Below are positions 43,373-53,320 of a stretch of DNA of 64,000 nt, one piece after another; the stretch's first letter is position 1; each line of letters opens with the position of its first letter. Origin of the DNA: DT-68 sp965263245 (GTDB lineage: Bacteria > Bacillota_I > Bacilli_A > Mycoplasmatales > Metamycoplasmataceae). The notes below the pieces were generated by a model. That model saw nothing but the letters and a program-made list of their open reading frames with translations, was not told the DNA's origin and made no database searches. Location: contig CBDHHR010001146.1 in assembly GCA_965263245.1 (NCBI GenBank), positions 186,001 through 250,000 of the forward strand. Reading direction: 5' to 3'. The position numbers and the translations under genes are program-made.

Positions 43373-44152
43373 ATGATAATTGATTACAAAAAAAATATAA
43401 TGTTTATTCCAAACAATAAATTTATTTTTGCTCCTAATTCTTCAGGAAAAACTGGATTTTCAAGATCTTTTTCTTCTGTAAAAAATGTTCCTAAAGAAAA
43501 AAAATATCAATTATTTAAAAAAGAAAATTTAAAATTAATTATTAAAAATGAATTTAAAACACTTGTTCCAACACCAATAGATGATAATAAAAATGATTGA
43601 AATTTAGAAATTAAAAATAGATTATTTTTAAAAATTAATAAAGATGATGTTAATTATATTAATTCAATTTTAAAAATGAAAAAAAGAGATTTAAAAATCA
43701 TTCAAAAAGAAGATGAAATTTTAATCAAAGAACTAATTTTAAAAAGTGGAAATTCTATTTTTTTTCTAAAAAATCCAGAAAAATTAAAAAATTTTACTTC
43801 TTCTGGTGAATATGAATTAATTATTTTAATGATTTTAATTACTAGTTTTTTTAATTTAGAAAAAAACATTATTTTGGATGATCCAATTGAGTTTGCATCA
43901 TGAGAAAATGAAAGAATTTTTATTGAATTTATTTCATACCTATTAAAAAAGGAAAGCAAAACAAGAATTATACTTCTTACTCATAGATTTACATTATTTT
44001 CTAGATTTTTAGGAATATATAAAAAAGCAACTATAAATTCAATCAAACCTGATTACATATACTTTATGGATGATATACCTTTTTGATTAGATGATTTAAA
44101 TTCTAATTTTTTAACATGAAATGTTGTTAAAGAACTATATGAAAAAATGTAG
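43373..44152 (+). CDS. small ABC/SMC-type ATPase
   Basis: This 259-residue protein has an A-loop/Walker A region FIFAPNSSGKTGFS (20-27; Ala replaces the first Gly), a signature-like FTSSGEYELI, Walker B NIILDDPIEF and a switch IILLTHRF. These are the elements of RecF/SMC-type ATPases with the coiled-coil arm reduced to ~60 residues, as in AAA_21-type defence ATPases. It is directly coupled to the 42743 gene. The following frame may be its C-terminal extension separated by a frameshift. Confidence 0.65.
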
Positions 44153-44727
44153 TATTTAAAAGAATTTATCTAGAAGAAGTTTATAAAAAACTATATTTTA
44201 AATCTATTGGAAAAGCTATAAATTCTCAAAATTTATCTAAGCAACAAAATAAATATGTTTCAGATTATAAAAAAGTTACAAACGATATGAAAAATAATAT
44301 TAATTTCAAAATAAGTAATGATTGTTCATCAGATATGTCAAAATTTATTGATAATAAATATAATTTTATAAATTGTTTAAGAAATTCAATTTTATGTGAT
44401 GCAACAAAAATTTCTAAAAAAGAAATAAGTAAATTAAAAAATATTGATATTTTAATTATTGAAAAATCAAAGGGATGAAAAAAAGATTATGATGAAAACA
44501 TTATTGAACATATAAAAAATAGTTTAAATAGTTTTTTACACCCTTCAAATTGAATAATATGAAACGAAATAGATGCAAATAAATTAATATTGTTAATTAA
44601 GAGCAATTTTAATTTTACAAAATGACCTAAAACAAAAAAAGTTATAGAAACTATGAGTGATTATTTAGAAAAAAACAAAAATACTGTTAAAGATCAATCA
44701 TATAGTTTTAAAGACAATTTTTTATAA
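44152..44727 (+). CDS. hypothetical frame after the ATPase, start unclear
   Basis: The frame is open from 44131 and reads RIYLEEVYKKLYF onward, ending KDQSYSFKDNFL with four TGA-coded Trp. There is no ATG until 44287, yet the residues before it look coding. Either a rare start is used, overlapping the ATPase stop, or the ATPase and this segment were one gene split by a frameshift near 44147. No family recognised. Confidence 0.45.
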
Positions 44728-44747
44728 TAAAAATTTTAATTAGAAAA

Positions 44748-44807
44748 CAAGGAACCACCCCTTGCTTATATTTATACTTTAAAGTTTTTATGATAGTTTT
44801 CTATCAT
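44748..44807 (+). terminator. two hairpins after the restriction operon
   Basis: CAAGG/CCTTG (44748-44764) is followed by an AT-rich stretch and ATGATAG/CTATCAT with a T4 loop (44790-44807). Neither has a long T-run, so termination strength is uncertain. Confidence 0.4.
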
Positions 44808-45207
44808 GGCTTTTACGCAAAATTATTATATAACTATTTTTGAAATATTTTTTATTTTTTTGCACTTACAAATAAAATTGAATTAACAAATTTTATTTTA
44901 ATTTGTATTAATATTTATTATGAGTTTGTTTCAATTTTCATTATTAATTAAACTAAATTAAAAAAAGTTTAAATTTAGTTTTTATATTTCTAAAAAATGT
45001 ACTAATTTGCTTTTAAAAAAGAAATAATAAAAAAAATGAAATGTAGATTGATTTTATACAAAATATGTATTTTTCTATTAATGTTTTTAGCAGTTTTATT
45101 TATAACATCAAGAACATATAATTCAAAACATATTTTTGTTTTTTCAACAATTATTAAAAGTTTTTTTGAGTTATTTGTGTTTAAAATATAAGTCATTTAA
45201 GAAATTA
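44808..45207. other. intergenic, no gene seen
   Basis: AT-rich spacer. A 64-codon minus-strand frame (45002-45196) starts 12 bases after the TIR gene but lacks a ribosome site and family resemblance, so I do not call it. Confidence 0.5.
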
Positions 45208-45804
45208 TTAAGTATCACTATTTCTTTTTCTTAATGGTCTAGAAAGATCATAATCTCGTTTTTTTCTATCTTTATGTGCTAATTCAATTGAATCAAATAA
45301 TAAATTGTTATATTTCAATATTTTTTCATACGGGATAACATCAATATTATTTTTTTTGTTAATAAAATTATCAATTAATCTTTCTGGATAATTTTTATAA
45401 ATAGATTTAATTTCTGAATTTGTAACATCTTCTATTCATTGAACATTAAAATATTTTTTTATTTGATCATTATTTGTCATTACATTATGAACATCATACA
45501 TGTCAATAACAACAATTCCTGATTTTGAATTTATTTTTCCATCATGCATACTAGAAGCAATTTCTCAATCAATATGTTTTCTAGATTGAGCATTTTTACC
45601 AACTAAAACAATTGTAACAGTAGTATCTTTTAAATATTCATCTCTAATTTTAATTTTTATTTGTTCGTCATCAAGTGAATCATCAATATCACCAGTATCT
45701 ACAGAATCATCTTTAAAATTTGGATGTAAATCAATTATTCTTGCTAATTTTTCTTTTTGTGATTGATTTTCACTATGACTATAAGAAATGAATGTTTTAA
45801 TCAT
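45208..45804 (-). CDS. ThsB-like TIR-domain protein
   Basis: This 198-residue protein begins KTFISYSHSEN, then VDTGDIDDSLDDEQIKIKIRDEYL, TTVTIVLVGKNA and HIDWEIASSM, the order found in the TIR-like ThsB family (PF08937) of Thoeris anti-phage systems. In Thoeris the TIR protein senses infection and makes a cyclic ADPR-type signal for a separate effector. The start ATG 45804 follows AAGGTG and overlaps the preceding gene by 8 bases, so it is the last gene of an operon. No ThsA (SIR2/SLOG) is nearby; the membrane protein upstream is the obvious effector candidate (inference). Confidence 0.8.
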
Positions 45805-46390
45805 TTTCACCTTCTTTTTTATATGCGATTGAATAAAAATCATTTTTTAATTCTAAAGCTTTAACATTAATTTTATTTATTCCTTGAATAATTTGATTAT
45901 AGTTTGGATATTTTTTTTGTTCGATAATTTCATTTTCATAATCTTTTTCTTTTTTTTGTTTTTCAAGTCATTCTCTGTAAGGTTTTTGGTGAATTGTTAG
46001 CTCTTTTCTAAGTGTTGCATTTAAAAAATCTTCAATTTTTAAGTAGAATTTTCTTTCATTTTTTTCAATTTTGTTTAATTTTTTTAAAACATTTCTTAAA
46101 ATTTTGAAGCAATCATAAAATGAATTATAAACTTCAGAAATTGAATCGTATTTTTCTTCAAACTTAAAACAAATTTTTCTGTTTGAAATCTCGACATAAG
46201 TAATCCTTGCTAAGTTAATTAATTTTCTATTTCGTAAAATTGTAAACTCTTTATTTTTAAATACTAATTTTGCTTTTCCGTTTATTATGTATTTATTCAA
46301 AAAAGAAACAATAAGTTTAATTAATATAATAATCAATAAGATAGAAATAAATGAAATAGTGTAAGGAAGACTAGATAAAAAATACTTCAT
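45797..46390 (-). CDS. single-pass membrane protein in TIR operon
   Basis: This 197-residue protein has an N-terminal hydrophobic helix (about residues 8-34: TISFISILLIIILIKLIVSF) and a long charged cytoplasmic part ending in a coiled-coil-like region. Its ATG overlaps the HNH stop by one base (TAATG) and its stop overlaps the TIR start, so the three are co-translated. In Thoeris II and CBASS/Pycsar a membrane protein is the effector that permeabilises the cell; the same role is plausible here but unproven. Confidence 0.65.
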
Positions 46391-46752
46391 TATTCATCCT
46401 TTGCAACATCACTAGTAAATGACATGCCTTTCTTATTTTGAATATTAATATCTTTTTTTGGATCATAAACAAGTTCTCTATGATAAACAATCGCATTCAA
46501 AGGAGGTTCACCTAAAAATTGTCCACTATTAGCCTTTTTTTCATTATTTTTTCAGTGCATAGCTCTAATGTTTCCAGTAAATGAAGTAATTATTCTATGG
46601 TCAATATTTCAACCTAATTCACTTTGAAGACCATATTCTTCATATTTTATAAGTGCTCCAGCTGCTCCTAAACGATATTTTTTTGGATCTTTATGCTTTA
46701 TTTTTGGAGCATTATTTCAACAATAATTTAATTTTTTATTAAATTTTGGCAT
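46390..46752 (-). CDS. small HNH-motif protein, copy 3 (degenerate), first structural gene with TM/TIR
   Basis: 120 residues, paralogous to the proteins at 12794 and 15104 (PKxYRLGAAGALIKYEEYG, LGWNIDHR, MSFTSDVAKDE end). The GGTDE segment is lost: it reads DHRIITSFTGNIRAMHWKNNEKKA, so the loop before the Asn is shorter. First His, Asn and last Asn remain. AAGGAA precedes ATG. Unlike copies 1 and 2 no structured RNA follows; the membrane/TIR genes take its place. Confidence 0.75.
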
Positions 46753-46799
46753 TTTTAATAATTCCTTTCTTATATTTTTTAAAAAACATAATATTTAAG

Positions 46800-46973
46800 T
46801 TATTTCTTTTTTCGAACTTTTTTAAATGGTTTTTTATTACTTGTTTTGTTATCAACAAATTTTCCTGTTCTTAGATTTTGTTCAACTCACATTTTTGTTT
46901 TAGGATTTCAATGTTGAGTGTTTTTTCTTTTATTTGTGTTTCTGTGATTTACAGTTTTTTTATTTTTTTTCAT
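46800..46973 (-). CDS. small basic protein, 57 aa
   Basis: It is Lys/Asn/Arg-rich (NHRNTNKRKN, then QHWNPKTKMWVEQN and TGKFVDNKTS). A TATAAT box ~20 bases and a GAGAGAAG site just upstream support expression. It lies 47 bases before the HNH copy 3 gene on the same strand and probably leads that operon. The conserved-looking Trp/Gly pattern suggests a nucleic-acid-binding peptide, but I do not know the family. Confidence 0.55.
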
Positions 46974-47064
46974 ACTTCTCTCTTTTTATTTTTCATTATA
47001 TCATATTTTTGTATTTTTCTTTTTTTGTTCTCTTTCTTTTTTATTATTTTTGTTTAATATAAAA

Positions 47065-47096
47065 AATAAATCTTTCATTTTTTTGAAAGATTTATT
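47065..47096 (-). terminator. intrinsic terminator of the NUMOD-like gene
   Basis: A 12-bp perfect stem AATAAATCTTTC/GAAAGATTTATT. It separates the 47121 gene from the HNH-TM-TIR operon. Confidence 0.7.
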
Positions 47097-47120
47097 TATT
47101 ACCTATTATTCTTTTATTTT

Positions 47121-47675
47121 TTAATCTCTAACATCATCATAAAATCTTCAAATAAAACCTTTTGAAGATCTTGGTTTTTTAGGGTCATTGGGATAATTAT
47201 TATAATTTTTTGCAACAAAAATAATACTTTTGTAATCCACTTTTTTGTTGTGTTTTTCATTTAATCATCTCACTGCTTCAACAATATGATCAAATCCTAC
47301 TATTGGTTCTCCTTCAGAATCAAAAACAATTATTTTTCTTTTATTATCATCATTTAAATTTAATAATTTTTCTTTAGCTTTTTCTGAAAATAATATATTG
47401 TGTTCATTTTTATCTTTTTCTAGTACAAATTCTCATTTGTATTTAAAATAAACCGGATAATAACCAGAAGCACATTTAAAAATACCGCTTGGAGGAATAA
47501 GTTTTTTTATATTTTCATCTTGATTTTTTAGTTTTTTAATAGCATCTAATATATTTCCTTGAAAAAATAGTTCTCCATTTTTTGTACCTTTTACTAAATA
47601 GTTATCATATTTTTTTATCATTCTTTTAGAAATAGGTTTTTGTTTTTTTATATTTAATTCATTTACTTCAAACAT
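47121..47675 (-). CDS. NUMOD-like DNA-binding protein, 184 aa
   Basis: Two modules of similar plan. The second reads GEPIVGFDHIVEAVRWLN and ends SSKGFIWRFYDD, which is the NUMOD pattern (repeat modules of homing endonucleases: variable start, eAa helix, gfiWRy end). The first runs GELFFQGNILDAIKKL to GYYPVYFKYKWEFV. No nuclease motif is fused. In homing enzymes NUMODs bind DNA beside HNH or GIY domains, so this stand-alone protein may guide one of the nearby HNH proteins (inference). ATG follows GGAAG. Confidence 0.6.
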
Positions 47676-47804
47676 ACTAACTTCCTTTTTTATTTCATTA
47701 TAGCATTTTTTCTAATATTCTTATAATTGTTTTTATAATATTGTGTTATAATGGTTAAACCTAAAAAATTATAATAATTTAAAATTTTTAGTTGAAAGGA
47801 AAAA

Positions 47805-48176
47805 ATGTCCAAAAGAAATAGTTTAATAGTTTGACATGTTTATTTAGTTAAAATTCCATACTATGATGTTAATATTAGTAATTATACATTCAAAGCTAGA
47901 CCTTCAATATTTTACAAAGATGTAGGTGAAGATGCTGTATTTCTTCCTATTACTTCTAATCAAAATTTAGATGGTACAAAAAAGAAAGAACCAAATATTT
48001 TTCAAGTAGAAGTTAAATTTCAAAAATTTGGATTAGTTAAAGTTAATCAACCAATTTCAGTTTCTAAAAAAGCTATTATAATTCATAAAAATTTTGGCTT
48101 TAAAGTACCAATGAATAATAGACGTTCTATTATTAAAGCTTGATCTAAATTAATGAATTGACCATTAAATAAATAG
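47805..48176 (+). CDS. PemK/MazF-like toxin
   Basis: This 123-residue protein has an N-terminal VWHVYLVKIPYYDV, then KARPSIFYKDV, AVFLPITSN, and a strand LVKVNQPISVSKKAI before a helix RRSIIKAW. This follows the PemK/MazF fold order (G-x-hydrophobic strand, RP-hU, piTS, S-xx). These proteins are usually endoribonucleases of toxin-antitoxin pairs, but no antitoxin gene is adjacent. A TATAAT box (47746-47751) and GAAAGGA site give it its own promoter. A terminator follows directly. Confidence 0.6.
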
Positions 48177-48272
48177 CAAAACAACCTTATTTCAGGTTGT
48201 TTCATTTTTCTCTTTCAGAATAGTTACTAAATTGACCTTTTCTCTTTCAGAATGTTTACTATTAGTATTATA
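48176..48272 (+). repeat. 97-bp direct repeat, left copy, with terminator and paired 20-bp motifs
   Basis: It contains terminator AAACAACC/GGTTGTTT (48179-48202) and two copies of CTCTTTCAGAAT(A/G)(G/T)TTACTA starting at 48210 and 48242 (32 bp apart). The same block recurs at 53816-53911 with few changes. Confidence 0.7.
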
Positions 48273-48544
48273 CAAAAAATTTTATTTTTTTGTTAATAAA
48301 ATAATTTATATTAGTGAAAGACAAGTTAAAATGTCATGTTATTAATTGTCACCATATTAACATTATAAGTTGTTTTTATAGGTTATTAAATTCATATAAA
48401 TAAAAAATAAACATTTTATATGATAATAAAAAAAATTATTTTTTATTTTTTTTAACAATTGGTAAAAATAGAAAATTTTAACTTATCTTTTATAAATTAA
48501 TTATTAAAAAAATAGACTTTTTAATGTCTATAAATGTCTATTTT

Positions 48545-48835
48545 TTATTTGTTTTTACAATGATCTTCATCATAATCTTCATGATCTGGATTATGTAAGT
48601 TTGAATGATTATCTTTTTCATCCTGATAAGCAGAGTTATTAGGATTTAATGAATCTGATCTATCATCGTTGTTTGAAACTGAATTACTATCATAATCTTC
48701 ATCATAATTTTCATGATCGGGATTTTGTAAGTTAGCGTGGTTATCCATTTGATCTTGATAAGCAGAGTTATTAGGGTTTAATGAATCTGACCTATCATCG
48801 TTTGGAGTTCTACCACCTTTTGGACCTTTAAACAT
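48545..48835 (-). CDS. Asp/Asn-rich repeat protein (NDDRSDSLNPNN family)
   Basis: This 96-residue protein is built from two ~42-residue repeats, each NDDRSDSLNPNNSAYQD then DNHxNLxNPDHExYDED. It is a low-complexity acidic protein of a type scattered in bacteria as tandem NPNN repeats. A very good AGGAGGC site precedes ATG, and the gene sits 47 bases after HNH copy 4, so they form an operon. Function unknown; the acidic character could allow it to mask or inhibit the basic HNH partner (speculative). Confidence 0.7.
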   Translation of the reverse strand: MFKGPKGGRTPNDDRSDSLNPNNSAYQDQMDNHANLQNPDHENYDEDYDSNSVSNNDDRSDSLNPNNSAYQDEKDNHSNLHNPDHEDYDEDHCKNK

Positions 48836-48882
48836 CTTTAGAGCCTCCTTTCATATGTTTTAATGAATAAGAGTGATTTATT

Positions 48883-49173
48883 TTAATCATATCTCTCATC
48901 ATGTCATCTTCCTTTAGTATCTTTTCATCTAGGATAATTGTCAGCTTTTTGGTTATTTTCTTTAGCACTTAAAACTTGTAAATTTGACATATCATCTGTT
49001 CCACCTTTACTTAAAGGTTTTTTATGATCAACATTTCATCCGTTATTACCATTAGAATGATTCTTTTTATGAACAAATTCTCCTGTTTTATCTTTACCTG
49101 AATCTGCAAAACCAAATTGTTTATGTCAAACTTTTAAAGCTCTTTTGTGACTAAATATTCTTTTTTCAGCCAT
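48883..49173 (-). CDS. small HNH-motif protein 4 (canonical)
   Basis: This 96-residue protein carries GWNVDHKKPLSKGGTD, MSNLQVLSAKENNQKAD, a textbook HNH core with intact GGTD loop. It begins AEKRIFSHKRALKVW and ends RWHDERYD. GGAGG precedes ATG. It is a different subfamily from copies 1-3 (no SFTD tail). It is paired with the acidic repeat protein downstream. Confidence 0.8.
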
Positions 49174-49435
49174 TTTTGTTTTCCTCCTTTCTTTTAGTAT
49201 TTAAAAGAAATGATTATTTTTTTAGAACTAATAGTTCCAATAAAAATTATATAATTGAATTTAGCATATTTGTATATTTAATGCTAATTAATTTATTTTA
49301 ATATATGTTTTTTGTATATTATTTCATTTTTTTTGAATTAATAGAATAATTATTAAAAATAAATTCTTTTAAAAACAACAAAAAACATATAACAAATATA
49401 ATTTAAGTTTCAATTTTGTTAAAAATTAATAAAAA
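49174..49435. other. intergenic, nothing recognised
   Basis: Very AT-rich spacer between the HNH operon promoter region and the terminator at 49436. Confidence 0.5.
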
Positions 49436-49474
49436 AAATCATAATTTCTTAGCTAACAGAAATTGTGATTTTTT
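49436..49474 (+). terminator. intrinsic terminator-like hairpin
   Basis: Stem AAATCATAATTTCT/AGAAATTGTGATTT with one G-T pair, then T-rich bases. The gene it would serve is not visible. Confidence 0.5.
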
Positions 49475-49652
49475 AGCGCACTATTTAAAATATTAAGAGA
49501 AAAAATTATAAAGTTTAAATATAAATAAGAAAGTTGTAACCACTATAAAATTAAAAACCAAACACGAATCAGAAAGGTGAACCACAAATGAGAAAATTAA
49601 CAAAATTAAATTAACTAAACAAGTTTTACAAGAAGGAGGAAAGGATTATCAA

Positions 49653-49754
49653 ATGACCAAAAAAGAAATACTCAAACACGAAATGCAAAATAAACTAAAT
49701 AATTTTTTCTCCAGGGAGCTTTTACTCCCAAAAATATTATATGGGAATTTTTAA
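49653..49754 (+). pseudogene. 33-codon ORF, possible transposase N-terminal remnant
   Basis: An AGGAGGAAAGG site is followed by ATG and MTKKEILKHEMQNKLNNFF, reminiscent of the first helices of mutator transposases, then a hairpin GGGAG/CTCCC inside the frame. No transposase core follows. It could be a small real peptide. Confidence 0.3.
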
Positions 49755-49825
49755 AGCAATATTTCTAAAGTCTTAATTACTAAACTTAGGTATATGTTTT
49801 TTGTAAAATGTGCTATGATTTTTTT

Positions 49826-51103
49826 ATGAATAGTTCAATTTTAAAAGTTTTTTTACTAGATAAATACATTAAAGAAAAATTAAAAGATACAAAAAACATA
49901 AAACAACACCTTAAAAAAAATAAACAAATCATCATCAAAGAAATGAATAAGCTTTATGGTCAAAATAAACTTTTAATTTTTAATAAAAAAAATAATGACC
50001 GTAATTTTTTAAACTTAATTAATAATTTAGAACGCTTAGGTTATAACTTTGCTAAAAAAAGTTTTGATGAAAAAATTTTAAAACAAAAAAATGGTCATTT
50101 TTACATTTTAAAAACTTTAATGATCATTTTATATAACTCTTCAAAAGATAGATTATTTAAAACAGAAAAAATTATTAAAATCTTAAAAAATGAGTATGAT
50201 GCTTCAAAGTATTCCAAAAATTTAAAAATTTTAGTAAAAAAATATTTAAATATTTTAATGCAACATAATAAATGTTTTAACTTAAAAACTAAAAAAGGTT
50301 TTAACGGTGGATACTGAATTGAAAGAGAAAATGCAAACAAAATCAACAAGTTAAACAAAAAGCAAAGAAACGCCTTAAATGATGCTATTGAATTTGCCCT
50401 AAAAGGTCAAAACTTTCATTATGTTAAAGACTTAAGAGAAGCTCAGAGAGCACTTTATAATTCATATGAAGATTTAAAAGATCAAGATTATGAATATTAC
50501 TTAGGAATCAAACATAAAAACATTAGTAAAATTGCCGATCTAACTTATGAGTTTAAAGAATATTGTATTAATAAAACTAATTTTGTAAAATTAATTTTTA
50601 AAGATTCAATTAAGGTCTTAATAGTCGTTCCGTTATTTATTGTTCATGATTCAGATGAAACCTTTTTATTTTATTTAGAAGAAGGAAAGCAAAAAGAAAG
50701 TTATTGTAACATTCTAGAAATTGAAGCTTTTGCTTTAGTTGAGAATAAAAAACTTGATGAAACCCATCCTGATTTAATCAATGCTAATAAAATCAAAATT
50801 AATTCATTAACTAAAGAAAGTTCAATTTTAAATAAACCTAACGTTAAAGTATCAATTGTTTTATCTGAAGAAGGAATTTATAAAACTAATAAAATGTTAA
50901 TTATGGATAAAGAAATGAGTATAAAAAACAAAAATGAAGTAACCATTCTTTTTGAAGAAAAAGATAAAGCAATTACTTATCTTATTAATATTTTTGATCA
51001 TATTGAATCATTTCTAAAAATAAAAGATGAAGAAAAAATCTTAAACGGAAACAAGTTATTTATAGAAAAAATTAAAAAGAATTTTAATAAAGTTAATGTT
51101 TAA
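49826..51103 (+). CDS. WYL-domain transcriptional regulator
   Basis: This 425-residue protein has an N-terminal winged-helix region ending in NGGYWIER (the GGY turn that follows the HTH in WYL proteins), then KQRNALNDAIEF, and a WYL-type core with VKLIF, VPLFIVHDSDETFLFYLEE and a C-terminal WCX-like extension. WYL regulators bind ligands, often nucleotides, and control defence islands. The TATGAT box at 49814-49819 lies only 7 bases before ATG 49826, so the mRNA is probably leaderless. It precedes the repeat-operator and the Pycsar operon and is their likely regulator. Confidence 0.7.
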
Positions 51104-51216
51104 TTTAATTATTAAGTTTATTTATTTTTGATAAATCATTTTAAAATCTTCCTTAATTAACCATGTATATTAGGTTTTGAATAATTTAATTTATTTTTAA
51201 TATTAAAAGTCACATC

Positions 51217-51350
51217 AATGTTATAAAAAATATTCCTATGAATGTTATAAAAAATATCCCATTCATGTTACAAAAAAAGTAATATTTATATTACAAAAAA
51301 TAGTCCCATTAATGTTACAAAAAAAATAACATTAATGTTAAAATTTTTTT
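51217..51350 (+). repeat. six tandem 23-24 bp repeats ahead of the Pycsar operon
   Basis: Units begin at 51217, 51241, 51264, 51287, 51311 and 51334 with consensus AATGTTAYAAAAAATA and a variable remainder. The last unit ends at the GAAAGGA site of the ATPase gene. The spacing is close to two helical turns, like an operator array for a cooperative regulator. Confidence 0.75.
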
Positions 51351-51363
51351 GAAAGGATTAATT

Positions 51364-52623
51364 ATGAGGTTAGAAGAAAAAATACTTTTATTATCAAAAC
51401 AAAATATAGAAAGAATTTTAAACCAAAATAAAGAAGTAAAAGGTTTTAAAAATAGAGAAATATGAAAATTAGCTGAATCTAAAAATAATTTCATTATAAT
51501 GGGACTTCGTAAAATAGGTAAAACTGAGTTTTTACACCAAATTGTTAAAAATAGAATTAAAGATTCAACCAAAAATCAAAAAAAATATTTTGACGAAAAT
51601 TTTAAAGATGATAAATCAAAAATTTTATATTTAAATTTACATGATGTACAACTTCTTTTTTTCAAAAAAGAAATTCCGTTATTGATAAAAACACTTATTA
51701 GAAAAAGAAAGTTTGAATTATTATTAATTGATGAAATTCAAGTTTTAGATCATTGAAATTATTTTGTTAAAGATATAGTTGATACATTTCAAAGGCAAAT
51801 TCAAATTTATGCAACAAGTTCAAATTCTAATTTATTATTTAATTCAGGTGAAACCGGAGTAGGAAGATTTGATGCTAGATATTTTAGTGTACTTTCATTT
51901 GAAGAAAGTAAAAAAGTTAATAATAAAAACAATTTAGAGAGCTATATTGATTTTAATCATTTTCCAGAGTATGATTTAGTAAAATACAAAGATGAAGTAT
52001 TAAATTCTGTAATTGAAAAAGCTTTTATCGATTGTAATTCTAGAAGGGACACGCTTTTAAAAGTTTTATTTCAAATTGTTAAAAATGTTGGTTGTGCCAC
52101 TAATTTAAAAACTATATCTAAAAAATCTAGAGTTAATAACACACACATTAAAACTTACATTAACAATCTTATTAATGCTCAATTAGCTTTTAAAATTCAA
52201 AATATTAGTAAATCAAACCAAAACATTAAGCTTTATCCATTAATTCCAGGATTATATAATTTATTTGAAGGAAAAAATTTTTCTAGTCTAAACAAAGATG
52301 AAAAAGAGAATATTTTTGAACAATTTATTTTTATCCAAGTTTTGTCTAAAAAAACAAAATTATTTGAAAGAATCATGATTGAGTTTTATAGAGAAAAAAT
52401 TGATGATAAATTTTATGAAATTAATTTTATAATCAACAACAAATTAATTGAAGTTAAATATTCAAATAAGATTGATAATTTAAATGATTACATTAAAATA
52501 GCAGTAAAATTAAGAAAAAAAGAACTTTATTTTATTTATTGTGGAGAAACCGAAACACAAAATCAAAATGAAGTTAAAATACAATTTATTAATTGAAAGG
52601 AGATTAATAAACATGGGTTTTAA
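51364..52623 (+). CDS. AAA_14/DUF4143-type ATPase in Pycsar operon
   Basis: This 419-residue protein has Walker A GLRKIGKT (47-54), Walker B LLIDEIQVLD (121-129) and a sensor-like YATSSNSNL. A winged-helix segment (TISKKSRVNNTHIKTYINNL) follows. The C-terminal nuclease-like core reads IFEQFIFIQVLSKK, EFYREK, YEINFIINNKLIEVKYSNK, matching the E...FYR...E.DF....IEVK pattern of DUF4143. It overlaps the cyclase gene by 11 bases. Such ATPases are common in mycoplasmas, but coupling to a Pycsar pair is not usual to my knowledge. Confidence 0.82.
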
Positions 52624-53320
52624 TGAAGATCAAAACAACATTTTAAAATATATTTCAAAACCAATGAAAAAAATCAAAAGCAAAAAACTTCCAAATCCAG
52701 AAAATGCTGGATATGATGTTTATAACGAAGCTTGAGCTATTGTTATAGCTGCTGATATTAGAAATTATAAAGACATGGTGCAACATTATGAAAGATGACA
52801 AATAATTAGAATTATTCAAGCTTTTACAGATTCATTAATTTCTTCAGTTAGTGATTCTGATCATTTTGTTGATGCTTATGTTAATGGAGATGAAGTGATT
52901 ATTGTTTTTCGGGCAGAAACTGAAGAAAAAACAAGCGAAATATTTGTAAATGAATTAATAATTATAAATTCAATAGCAAATTATTTATTACCAAGACTTC
53001 TAAGCGAAAATGGTTATGATTATGAATTTAAGGTAGGAATAGGTTGTTGATTATCAGAAAATAATTCACTTATAAAATATGGCGAAAGAAAAAATAGATC
53101 ATTTTTTACAACAATTGGAGATTCAATAAATTATGCTTCTGAACTTGCAAAGCTAGCAAACAAAAATTCTAATTCTCAAATTTTATATAATAATGTTTTA
53201 GTAATGAATTTAACAAGCGAAGCATTGGAAGATCATAAAAAATGAGGTTCATATCAATTTAATTTAGAAAGTCAATCAATATATGGATTTGATCTTTGTT
53301 GAGAAGAATATGCAGAATAA
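52613..53320 (+). CDS. pycC: Pycsar-type class III nucleotide cyclase (PycC-like)
   Basis: This 235-residue protein has the class III cyclase fold markers: metal-binding Asp in VIAADIRNYKD (D48), NGDEVIIVF with the second metal Asp D93, KVGIGCWLS, and the closing FFTTIGDSINYASELAKLA. Length and the stand-alone cyclase followed by a membrane effector fit the pyrimidine cyclases of Pycsar, which make cCMP or cUMP on phage infection. The ATG follows GAAAGGAG inside the end of the ATPase gene. Which nucleotide it makes cannot be read here. An unrelated signalling cyclase is possible but uncommon in mycoplasmas. Confidence 0.78.

Noticed and set aside
45002..45196. 64-codon minus-strand frame after the TIR gene
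   Set aside because: No ribosome site, no family resemblance, AT-rich low-complexity; position alone is not enough.
51217..51350. CRISPR array
   Set aside because: Units are directly adjacent 23-24 bp degenerate repeats without spacers of constant size, and no cas gene is present.
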